Of a stretch of 64,000 nt of DNA, positions 56,134 through 64,000 are shown in pieces (within the stretch, counting starts at the first letter, position 1; the number at the start of each line of letters is the position of its first letter). Source of the DNA: Bradyrhizobium sp. SRS-191 (GTDB lineage Bacteria; Pseudomonadota; Alphaproteobacteria; Rhizobiales; Xanthobacteraceae); contig NZ_JANBVS010000005.1 in assembly GCF_024586915.1 (NCBI RefSeq), positions 248,001 through 312,000 on the forward strand, read 5' to 3'. Under the pieces are notes generated by a model. It saw only the letters and a list, made by a program, of their open reading frames with translations. It had not been told where the DNA came from and ran no database searches. Position numbers and translations under genes: made by a program.

Positions 56134-57072
56134 CTACCGCAACACCACCTCGAGCAGGTTGGCGAGCCGTGCGGCGGCGAGCGCGGCCTGCTTGCGGGCG
56201 AGATCGCGGGCGTTGGTCTCGTACTCGCGCGTCAGCTCCACCGGCTGCTTGTCGGCACGAACCGGCGCGGCATAGGCTGTGGACTTGGCGAGGTCGAAGC
56301 TCTCCTGCGCCCACACCGCGGGGTCGATGATCTGCGCCTTGCCGGCGTCGGGCGTGACAGTCGACAGGCCGCCGCGCTGGTCGGCATCGAAGATCGCGCC
56401 AAACACGGTGGAATAGCCGCCGAAGATGCCGTCCCAATAGGCGTGCAGATTCTGGGTCTCGCCGTTGGCGGCGATCACCTGCTCCTCATTGCCGCCGCGG
56501 TCGCCGCCTTTGTCCGGCAGCGCGGCCGAATAGCGGGCGATGGCGTGTAGCGGCTGGTGCAGATCGCCGACGAGGTGGATCGTCCAGCTCAGGCTATACG
56601 AGCGCAGCGGCTCCGAGGCATCGGTGTTCGCCGGCAGCTTGGCGATCATCAGCTTGAGCTGCGACACCGCATCCACCGCATCGGGGCGCGGCAGCGGCGT
56701 GTCGTCGGCCGAGAACAGCGCGTCCTTGTAGTGCCAGTACTGATGCTTGAGGTGGCCATACGGCACCAGCTGCTTCGCCGTCGAATCCGTCACCTGATCG
56801 TCGTAATAGTCCGGCTTCATCTTGATGTCGTCAGGCCAGGTCGCCGCATGCACGAAGGCGTAGAGCTTCTCCTGGCCCACAGGCGCGCCGGCGATCCAGC
56901 CGGCGTAGTCGGGATTGAGCTTGAGCAGCGCATCGGCCCGGTCTCGCGCCGCGGGAGACAGCTTCTTGTAGGCCAGATAGGCGATCTGCATGTGGCCTTC
57001 GTCCCACCAGGCCAACGCCGGTGCGGCCGGCCACAGCATCACAGCGAAGACCGCAATCATCAGCTTACGCAT
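56134..57072 (-). CDS. Secreted S1/P1-type nuclease
   Basis: The 312-residue protein has a signal peptide cleaved after A21, which leaves Trp22 as the N-terminal residue. In S1/P1 nucleases the mature N-terminal Trp and the His five residues on (here WWDEGH, H27) bind the zinc cluster. Other ligands are visible in ATWPDDIK, HYWHYKD, HLVGDLHQPLH and NLHAYWDG. It would cut single-stranded DNA or RNA, or act as 3'-nucleotidase, outside the cytoplasm. ATG 57072 follows GAGGAG. It converges on the SDR gene. Confidence 0.9.
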   Translation of the reverse strand: MRKLMIAVFAVMLWPAAPALAWWDEGHMQIAYLAYKKLSPAARDRADALLKLNPDYAGWIAGAPVGQEKLYAFVHAATWPDDIKMKPDYYDDQVTDSTAKQLVPYGHLKHQYWHYKDALFSADDTPLPRPDAVDAVSQLKLMIAKLPANTDASEPLRSYSLSWTIHLVGDLHQPLHAIARYSAALPDKGGDRGGNEEQVIAANGETQNLHAYWDGIFGGYSTVFGAIFDADQRGGLSTVTPDAGKAQIIDPAVWAQESFDLAKSTAYAAPVRADKQPVELTREYETNARDLARKQAALAAARLANLLEVVLR

Positions 57073-57182
57073 TGCGAAGCTCCTCGAGATTCAATCAACG
57101 AATGAATCGCGCATTCGGGTGGATCAAACGAATGATCCCGAGCCTAGCTTCAACGGACGAAATTGGCAATTTCACCGACGAG

Positions 57183-57791
57183 TCACTGCTCATCCTTCGG
57201 CGGCATGCGCGGCGGCAGCAGGGGCGTGAAGGAGACGCCGTCGCCGGCATTCTTCGCGGCCTTGAACTCGCCGGTGGAGGGATCGCCGCCCGCGGTCTCG
57301 ATGATGGTCTTGGGCAGGATGTACTCGCGCGCCGCGTCGATGACGCCGCCGTCGCCGGTGCCGAAATCGGCGGCGCGTCCGCCCTGCGGATGACCGGCGG
57401 CGATCTGATCGGCGGCGTGCTGCGCCTTGTCGGCGAGCGTGTCGCTGTAGGGAATGCGATAGGCGCGCGGCACGCCGCTCGGGCGGTTGTCCTCGTCGAG
57501 CTTCTCGACCCATAGATAGACCGCGCCGGGATCGCCTTCGACGCTGTGCGGATCGACGATTCTGACCTGCAGCACCTTGAAGGCTTTCGGCAGCCGGTCG
57601 ACGCTGGCCCAGCCGAGGAGGCCCCGGGCACCGACGAAGCTGCCGACATAGAACGCGCTGGTGACGACGACCGCGACCGCCTTCACCGGCCATGGCAGCC
57701 GCGCATAGACCAGCACCAGGAGCAGCAGTGCGCCGATCAGCGCGTAGCACACGGACAGCGTGACGATGACGGTCTGGAGACTGCTCATCAT
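57183..57791 (-). CDS. Hypothetical membrane protein (third gene of MotA/ExbB-like cassette)
   Basis: The 202-residue protein has two N-terminal membrane helices (about 5-30 and 37-60) and a C-terminal ~140-residue soluble part with VLQVRIVDPHSVEGDPGAVYLWVEKLDE, DTLADKAQHAADQIAAG and a Pro-rich end. I do not recognise a family. Its ATG overlaps the stop of the preceding gene (ATGA), so it is coupled to the MotA/ExbB-like gene set and probably forms part of the same membrane complex. Confidence 0.78.
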   Translation of the reverse strand: MMSSLQTVIVTLSVCYALIGALLLLVLVYARLPWPVKAVAVVVTSAFYVGSFVGARGLLGWASVDRLPKAFKVLQVRIVDPHSVEGDPGAVYLWVEKLDEDNRPSGVPRAYRIPYSDTLADKAQHAADQIAAGHPQGGRAADFGTGDGGVIDAAREYILPKTIIETAGGDPSTGEFKAAKNAGDGVSFTPLLPPRMPPKDEQ

Positions 57792-58459
57792 CGGCTGATC
57801 ATCCTGACACCGGTCTTGGGATCGAGGTCGGCGCCGTTGGCGCGGACGTTGCGAAAGGTCTCCAGCAAGGATTTCGGCCGCCGCTGCACGTCGATGACTT
57901 TCCCAGTGGCATCGAGCTTGAAGCGCAACGCGGTCCTCTCATCGCCGGAATGATCGAGCACGACCTTGTCGTCGAAGATCACCTGCGCCGTCGGGTTCAG
58001 CTTCTGCACCTTCACCTTGGCCTCGACCGGCGCGCCGCTGACGTTCTGGAAATGCGAGATGTTGACGGTGTATTCGCCGGCCACGATGCCTCGGATCGTC
58101 ACGATCTCCTCGCGGATCGGCGAGGGGATCTTCAGCCCGTTGACCAGGATGAAATCATTGGCGCCGCCGCGATCGTCGCGATCGAGCGTCAGGAAGCCGG
58201 CCTCGCGATGCCGGTACCAGGCGATGTTGCCGACGGGGTCCTGGACGAACAAATCGAGATCATCGGGATGATTGTCCGGCCAGTCCATCGTGATCAGGAA
58301 CTCCGCCTTGCTGTCGACCTTGCCGTCCTTGGCGTCGGGCGAGATCGCGAGCACGGCGATGAAGAAGAAGAACGCGACGATCTGCAGCGCCTTGAACAGC
58401 ATCACGCTGAACGGATCGAACTGCTCTTCGCGCGGATAGAGCCCGAAATCGTCCATCAT
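57788..58459 (-). CDS. Single-pass membrane protein with DLDLFV-type beta domain (second gene of cassette)
   Basis: The 223-residue protein has one N-terminal helix (about 18-40: VMLFKALQIVAFFFFIAVLA) and a soluble part beginning ITMDWPDNHPDDLDLFVQDPVGN. That part recalls DUF2135/YfaP-like beta-sandwich domains. By position it corresponds to ExbD/MotB partners, and the PFSVMLF stretch resembles the ExbD PFxDVML helix, but the proton-carrying Asp in that helix is missing; an Asp stands just before it. No peptidoglycan-binding OmpA domain is present. Overlaps both neighbours by ATGA. Confidence 0.75.
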   Translation of the reverse strand: MMDDFGLYPREEQFDPFSVMLFKALQIVAFFFFIAVLAISPDAKDGKVDSKAEFLITMDWPDNHPDDLDLFVQDPVGNIAWYRHREAGFLTLDRDDRGGANDFILVNGLKIPSPIREEIVTIRGIVAGEYTVNISHFQNVSGAPVEAKVKVQKLNPTAQVIFDDKVVLDHSGDERTALRFKLDATGKVIDVQRRPKSLLETFRNVRANGADLDPKTGVRMISR

Positions 58460-59235
58460 GCGCCCTGCTCCGCAGCGTGCTCCATCGCACGCTCGAGCCG
58501 CGGCGTCACCCGCGTTTCGGTGAGCATCACCGCATCGGAGAACACGCGGCCCGTGGCCGCGTCGAGCATGTAGTACTGGATGCGCACCAGGATCGAGCCG
58601 ACGAGACCGGCGAGCGTGGTGTACATCGCCACCGCCATGCCGTCGCTCATCAGCCCCATCGAGGATTTCATCGCCAGCTTGTCGTTGACGTCGAGGCCGG
58701 CGATCGGCGCCAGCATGATGATGAAGCCGATGATGGTTCCGAGCAGGCCGAGCTTCATCAAGGTGTCCGAGGCGAAGCCCCCGAAGCCGTTGGAGCCGCG
58801 CAGCCGGTCGGCGAGCGTCCGTAGCAGCAGCGTCTGGTCGAGCCGCCCTGCTCCTTGCACCTGCGCCTTGATGACAAGGCTTTTGATGTGGTTGGTGACG
58901 AGCCCTTGGGGAAGGAGTTGCGCATCCGGTTCGAGCGCGCGCTCCGCGTCCGGGCCGATCAGCACGGCGCGGCAGCGCTTCGCGGCATCGGCCTCGCGCG
59001 CGATCGCTCGCGTCCGCCAGAAGCAGTGGCAGCACGTCAGGACATAGAGCACGGCGACGACGCTGGAGATGTAGGTGCGGTCGGAGGCGACCATCAGATG
59101 GAAGTAGCCGTAGCGGGCCAGCACCACGGCGGCGAACACCGTGAGCCCGGTGAAGATCATCCAGAGCAGCAGCGGCCCGCGCTCGGCGCTGTCACGCGCA
59201 GGTTCCACTTTGTCGGCACTGCTGACCACGCTCAT
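58456..59235 (-). CDS. MotA/TolQ/ExbB-like proton channel family protein (first gene of cassette)
   Basis: The 259-residue protein has about four membrane segments: two near the N-terminus (22-45 and 53-72), a cytoplasmic stretch of about 85 residues, and two more (about 160-180 and 200-222) with SDTLMKLGLLGTIIGFIIMLAP and SDGMAVAMYTTLAGLVGSIL, the conserved TolQ/ExbB core. Such proteins form ion-driven motors with ExbD/MotB partners. GGGGAG precedes ATG 59235 at 8 bases. It heads a three-gene leftward cassette divergent from the kinase gene. Confidence 0.85.
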   Translation of the reverse strand: MSVVSSADKVEPARDSAERGPLLLWMIFTGLTVFAAVVLARYGYFHLMVASDRTYISSVVAVLYVLTCCHCFWRTRAIAREADAAKRCRAVLIGPDAERALEPDAQLLPQGLVTNHIKSLVIKAQVQGAGRLDQTLLLRTLADRLRGSNGFGGFASDTLMKLGLLGTIIGFIIMLAPIAGLDVNDKLAMKSSMGLMSDGMAVAMYTTLAGLVGSILVRIQYYMLDAATGRVFSDAVMLTETRVTPRLERAMEHAAEQGA

Positions 59236-59428
59236 GCATGCACTCCCCGATGCGCCCCGTCCTCGGGCGCTTTGGTCTCGGAGTTAAGCAGAGCCGCGAA
59301 ACAGCGTCCAAAGACATCTGCCTCGGGGCCTTCGGGAAATTTTCCCAACCTGCCGCTTGTTGCAGTGCATTCGCTTGGCGGCGCACGGGGCCGTTGTTAC
59401 GCTGCACCAAACGCGGTGGAGGGATCGC

Positions 59429-60832
59429 ATGCGCCTCGTGCTCCAGCTGATTGCGCGCCTTGCGCTGATCGTTCTGCTCTGTCTCGCGGCCACGGGCGTC
59501 TGGGTCACCGTCGATGCCTATCGCAGCGTCGACCGCGCCACCGCGGCCTCAGCGGAGCGCGTCTCGCAGGCGCTGGAGGCGCTGTATTGGCGCGAGCTGC
59601 TGTTGCGCAGCAACCGGACCCGCGACCATCTGCTGCCGGTGCCGGATTGGCGCACGACCGAGACGATGAAGCTGATCGCGCCGGGCATCTGCGTCGAGTT
59701 CAAGCCGGAAGCCGCCTTCGAGAAGCCGCTGTGCGGCCAGAGCAAGGGCCTCGGCGCGGCGCCGCCGCGCTGGTTCGCTGGCCTTGTGGAAACGATCCTC
59801 GGCGATCACGCCGCGGTGGCGCAGGCGATCAGCGCACGGGCAACGACGGCCGGCACGGTCTCCGCGATCGCCGATCCCGACGCGGCGATCCAGCTCGCCT
59901 GGCAGCGCATCCAGGACAGCTTTGGCGTGGCGCTGGCCATGGCGGTGGCGATCGGCGTGCTGGCCTCGCTCGCCATCGCGCATGCGCTGGCGCCGGCGCG
60001 CAGCATCGTCCAGGCGCTCCAGCGGATGGCCGAGGGCGAGCATCGGCCCGCACTGCCGCGCTTCCGCTCGATGGAGCTCGCGATGATCGGCCGCGCCGTC
60101 GGCGAGCTCGGCGACCGCCTCGCGCAGGCCAGCGAGCAGCGCGCGGCATTGACCGAGCGCCTGCTCGACATCCGCGACGAGGAGCGGCGCGCGCTCGCCC
60201 GCGAGCTGCACGACGAGTTCGGACAGAACCTCACCGCGATCCTCGCTTTTGCGTCGACCATCGAAAGCGCCGGCAAGGACCTCAACGACAAGCATCTCGA
60301 CGACAAGCATCTCGACGATAAGCATCGCAGCGATCAGGTCGCGCAGGATGCGCGCATGATCACGCAATCGGTCCGCCATCTGATGGCCTGCCTGCGCGGC
60401 ACGTTGAGCCGGTTGCGCCGGCCGCTCGCCGAGGAGCTCGGGCTCGAAGCCGGACTGGTCGCGCTGACGCAGAACTATCAGCATGCGGCGCGGCCGGCGA
60501 TCCGGCTCGACCTGCACGGCGATCTCGCCGACATCCAGGGGCCGGTCGCGGTCACCGCCTATCGGATGGCACAGGAATGCCTGACCAATGCGCTGCGCCA
60601 CACCGACGCCAGCGAGGTGTCGCTGCGCGTCGAGCGCCGCGCCGGCCCCGACAGCGCGCTCGTGATCTCGGTCGAGGATGATGGCGGCGGCGACGCGGCG
60701 CAGCTGGCTCAGTCGAGCGGCTTCGGCCTGACCGGCATCCGCGAGCGCATCGCGGCCGTCGGCGGCTCACTCTCGATCGAACCTGCCGCGCGCGGGCTGA
60801 GCGTCTCCGCGATCATTCCCTTGGCCGCCTGA
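59429..60832 (+). CDS. Sensor histidine kinase, NarX/HisKA_3 type
   Basis: The 467-residue kinase has a signal-anchor helix (about 6-28), a periplasmic region of about 130 residues, a second membrane helix (about 160-185), HAMP, and HisKA_3 with H261 in ARELHDEFGQNLTAIL. The HATPase domain follows (MAQECLTNALRHT, GFGLTGIRERIAAVGG). Residues 285-299 are three tandem copies of L-x-D-K-H, encoded by 15-base DNA repeats, between the two dimerisation helices. GGAGGG precedes ATG 59429 at 7 bases. It is paired with the LuxR regulator 9 bases downstream. Confidence 0.9.
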   Translation: MRLVLQLIARLALIVLLCLAATGVWVTVDAYRSVDRATAASAERVSQALEALYWRELLLRSNRTRDHLLPVPDWRTTETMKLIAPGICVEFKPEAAFEKPLCGQSKGLGAAPPRWFAGLVETILGDHAAVAQAISARATTAGTVSAIADPDAAIQLAWQRIQDSFGVALAMAVAIGVLASLAIAHALAPARSIVQALQRMAEGEHRPALPRFRSMELAMIGRAVGELGDRLAQASEQRAALTERLLDIRDEERRALARELHDEFGQNLTAILAFASTIESAGKDLNDKHLDDKHLDDKHRSDQVAQDARMITQSVRHLMACLRGTLSRLRRPLAEELGLEAGLVALTQNYQHAARPAIRLDLHGDLADIQGPVAVTAYRMAQECLTNALRHTDASEVSLRVERRAGPDSALVISVEDDGGGDAAQLAQSSGFGLTGIRERIAAVGGSLSIEPAARGLSVSAIIPLAA

Positions 60833-60841
60833 GATCCGCCG

Positions 60842-61486
60842 ATGACCGAGCCCGGCATTTCCATCCTGCTGGTCGACGACCATCCCGTCGTCCGCCAGGG
60901 CTATCGCCGCGTGCTGGAAAGCCAGGACGGATTTCGCGTCATCGCCGAAGCCGACAGCGCCGCGGCCGCCTACACCGCGTTCAAGGCGCATGCGCCCGAT
61001 GTCGTCGTGCTCGACATTTCGATGAAGGGCGCCAGCGGGCTGGAGGCGATCCGCAACATCCGCGCCCGCGACAACCGCGCCTGCATCCTCGTGTTCTCGA
61101 TGCATGGCGAGGCGCCGTTGGTGAAGGCAGCCTTCGCGGCCGGCGCCAGCGGCTTCGTCACCAAGAGCAGCGAGCCCTCGGCGCTGGTCCGCGCCATCCG
61201 CATGGTCGTCCGCGGCGAGCGTGCGCTGAGTGACGACGTCGCCCATGTGCTCGCCGCCGACAGCCTCGATCCGCAGCAGACGGTGCTGGACAGACTGGGC
61301 GAACGCGAGATCGAAATCCTGCGCCAGCTCGCCTCGGGCCTGACGACGGAGCAGATTGCAGGCAATTTGCATCTCAGCATCAAGACGGTGCAGAACTATC
61401 ATTATCTGGTGAAGGCCAAGACGGGATTGCAGACGGATGCGCAACTGGTGCGGCTGGCGGTGAACAGCGGTCTGACTGATCTGTAG
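60842..61486 (+). CDS. NarL/LuxR family response regulator
   Basis: The 214-residue regulator has a receiver domain with D58 (VVVLDISMKG) and K in FVTKSSEPS, and a C-terminal LuxR helix-turn-helix (about 150-205: LGEREIEILRQLASGLTTEQ and LHLSIKTVQNYH). It is the partner of the kinase just upstream. Its TAG stop codon (61484-61486) is the TAG inside the GTAGGGTGGGC end of a dispersed repeat, so insertion of that repeat likely set the present C-terminus. Confidence 0.9.
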   Translation: MTEPGISILLVDDHPVVRQGYRRVLESQDGFRVIAEADSAAAAYTAFKAHAPDVVVLDISMKGASGLEAIRNIRARDNRACILVFSMHGEAPLVKAAFAAGASGFVTKSSEPSALVRAIRMVVRGERALSDDVAHVLAADSLDPQQTVLDRLGEREIEILRQLASGLTTEQIAGNLHLSIKTVQNYHYLVKAKTGLQTDAQLVRLAVNSGLTDL

Positions 61487-61642
61487 GGTGGGCGAAGGCG
61501 CTGCCGTGCCGTCACCTCACGCGAGATCGCAGCGGCGCCGTGCTCACCGTCTCGCGGCGGAACGTGCTGATCGACGGTGGCCACGGCGCGCACGATCCCG
61601 GCAAGACACAGAAATCGTGCCATGCGCCTTTGCACACCCTAC
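61483..61642. repeat. Dispersed repeat with GTAGGGTGGGC inverted ends (copy 3)
   Basis: It begins GTAGGGTGGGCGAAGGCGC (61483) and ends GCGCCTTTGCACACCCTAC (61642), giving 19-base inverted ends with two mismatches. The interior holds GGCGCCGTGCTCACCGTCTC and GGTGGCCACGGCGCGCA, matching the layout of copy 1. It fills nearly the whole gap between the LuxR gene and tetR. Confidence 0.75.
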
Positions 61643-61654
61643 TGGCTACGTCGG

Positions 61655-62242
61655 CTAGCGCGCCGCCAGCCCGCGCAACAACAGCGTCAGCACGGCATCG
61701 ACCCGCGTCGAGCAGGTGCAATCGGCCCATTCGTCGGCGTGGGCGGGGTGATGGAAGCTGCGCGTCGCATCGAAGATCGCGGCGGCCGCGGTCTTGGGAT
61801 CGGCGACATCGAACGCGCCCTGGGCGACGCCTTCGGTGATGATGCCTTCGACTTGCGCGATCAGGTCCTGCTTGTGCGCCTTGACCACCGTGCAGGCTTC
61901 GCGCGCAAGGGTCAGATAGGTCGCGAACATTTCGGGGTCTTCGCAGACGCGCTTGTGCTTGGCGTCGAACAGCTCGCGCAGCCAGCGCTCCAGCTTCACC
62001 GGCGCCGGACCGGGCTCCGCGGCGATCTGCGCCAGCGGTGCGCTGACCCGCTCGAGCCAGCGTTTCGCCACGGCTTCGCGCAGCGACGCCTTGCTCGGAA
62101 AATGGCGGTAGACGGAGCCGTGGCTGACATCGAGCGCTCTCGCGACGTCGACGACCGTCGCTTTGGCGAGCCCGTAACGGCGCAACACGTCCTCGGTCAC
62201 TTCGAGGATGCGCTCGGATGTCAGAACCACAGCCTCATTCAT
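61655..62242 (-). CDS. TetR family transcriptional regulator
   Basis: The 195-residue regulator has an N-terminal helix-turn-helix (about 8-55: RILEVTEDVLRRYGLAKATVVDVARAL and HGSVYRHFPSKASLREAV) and an all-helical ligand domain with a conserved LAREACTVVKAHKQ region. It is the second gene of a leftward pair; its ATG overlaps the stop of the 55-residue ORF upstream. Targets unknown; no palindrome obvious next to its own start. Confidence 0.88.
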   Translation of the reverse strand: MNEAVVLTSERILEVTEDVLRRYGLAKATVVDVARALDVSHGSVYRHFPSKASLREAVAKRWLERVSAPLAQIAAEPGPAPVKLERWLRELFDAKHKRVCEDPEMFATYLTLAREACTVVKAHKQDLIAQVEGIITEGVAQGAFDVADPKTAAAAIFDATRSFHHPAHADEWADCTCSTRVDAVLTLLLRGLAAR

Positions 62243-62406
62243 GCGTGCACCATATCGGCGTCCGTCGTGTGCGCCTTGATCTGGATCGGCTCGGCCAATT
62301 CAGCCGGCCCGCGAAATTTCGCGGCCTGCGCTTCCAGGTGACGGGCAACCTGGAGATTCAGCCAGTCCTGAAATTGTGAGTGCAACAATCGCTTTTCAAT
62401 CTTCAT
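62239..62406 (-). CDS. Small helical protein (55 aa) translationally coupled to tetR
   Basis: A short leftward ORF starts at ATG 62406 (AAGGA about 9 bases upstream) and ends with a TGA that overlaps the tetR ATG (ATGA). The protein starts MKIEKRLLHSQFQDWLNLQV and continues ARHLEAQAAKFRGPAELAEP, a predicted amphipathic helix rich in Gln, Leu and Lys. The coupling and clean start argue for a real gene. I do not recognise a family; it could be a leader peptide or a small partner of the regulator. Confidence 0.6.
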   Translation of the reverse strand: MKIEKRLLHSQFQDWLNLQVARHLEAQAAKFRGPAELAEPIQIKAHTTDADMVHA

Positions 62407-62488
62407 CGAAGCGGTCCTTCGCAGTTGAAGCCGCTGAACCCCAGAGGTCAGACAGTGCTAATTGATCATAACGTCAACATACACCATC

Positions 62489-62518
62489 GCGCTGACAGAT
62501 TTCAATATCTGTCAGCGC
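62489..62518. promoter_or_regulatory. 12-bp hairpin in the purB upstream region
   Basis: GCGCTGACAGAT and ATCTGTCAGCGC are exact complements separated by TTCAAT. On the rightward strand the stem is followed by ATTTTCT, so it could be an intrinsic terminator or attenuator ahead of purB; as a perfect dyad it could equally be an operator. The surrounding bases are unusually A/T-rich for this window. Confidence 0.5.
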
Positions 62519-62678
62519 ATTTTCTAAAAATAGCATTATGATACCTGTCGCCACGCCATGACGATCGGAAACCCGCCGTTTGTGTCCCCCCGGCGGCTCT
62601 GGTAGAGCACGGCGTAAAATGCTGCTGGCGCGGACGCGATGGTCCCGCCCACCTTCCCTCCCGCCTGGAGAGCCGTCG

Positions 62679-63986
<1,308 letters not shown>

Positions 63987-64000
63987 GCCGCCTACTGCTC

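Overview
The window is GC-rich DNA (high G/C at third codon positions) from an alphaproteobacterium, most likely a Bradyrhizobium or close relative. I infer this from several things: CtrA-type and FixK-type boxes, a periplasmic PaoABC-like aldehyde oxidase, a CoxSM-DEF-G set, a Liv amino-acid transporter, DctA, and short palindromic repeats (GTAGGGTGGGC..., CGTCATTCC...) of the sort common between Bradyrhizobium genes. No database search was possible, so the assignment is by pattern recognition.

Layout, left to right. 1-4.2 kb: the start of a gene leaving the window, a slipin, two abutting degenerate tRNA-like sequences, an HNH nuclease. 4.2-8 kb: three-subunit molybdenum aldehyde oxidase (paoCBA, leftward). 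8-9.1 kb: a repeat-rich gap. 9.1-14.9 kb: a periplasmic DUF2778 protein behind two CtrA boxes, an FkbM methyltransferase, a GT39/GT2-GtrA glycosyltransferase pair. 15-18 kb: DUF72 and DUF488 proteins, a secreted tannase/feruloyl esterase. 18.1-23.1 kb: adenylate cyclase, then a TetR-controlled HlyD/ATPase/permease export operon. 23.2-26.7 kb: GH4 glycosidase, zinc alcohol dehydrogenase with a perfect FixK/FNR box, two small proteins. 26.8-33.8 kb: CO-dehydrogenase-like cluster (coxG, S, M, D, E, two XdhC parts, a MoeA/MocA-like fusion), all leftward, with no large catalytic subunit gene. 34-41.1 kb: pcaD, a membrane protein, a tiny Gln-rich protein, livHMGF-livK. 41.2-44.6 kb: divergent response regulator and hybrid kinase. 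44.6-50.7 kb: P1 peptidase, EF-hand protein, rpe, allA-allE, a small secreted protein, dctA. 51-53.4 kb: kinase-Usp fusion and a metallophosphoesterase. 53.4-54.4 kb: a second repeat-rich gap. 54.4-57 kb: LysR/SDR pair, S1/P1 nuclease. 57.2-61.5 kb: three overlapping inner-membrane genes (one MotA/ExbB-like) divergent from a NarX-type kinase/LuxR regulator pair. 61.6-64 kb: TetR, a 55-residue ORF overlapping it, purB.

Functionally the window is mostly housekeeping and catabolic: aldehyde, aromatic, ureide, dicarboxylate and amino-acid use, plus envelope and signalling genes. I see no transposase, prophage or CRISPR array. The items most worth a second look are the coxL-less cox cluster with a 12-bp direct repeat at the expected place, the coupled MotA/ExbB-like three-gene cassette, the tandem tRNA-like pair, the TetR operator sitting inside the spacer of a promoter that predicts a leaderless mRNA, the twin CtrA boxes, and a ~0.3-kb repeat present in inverted orientation 45 kb apart.
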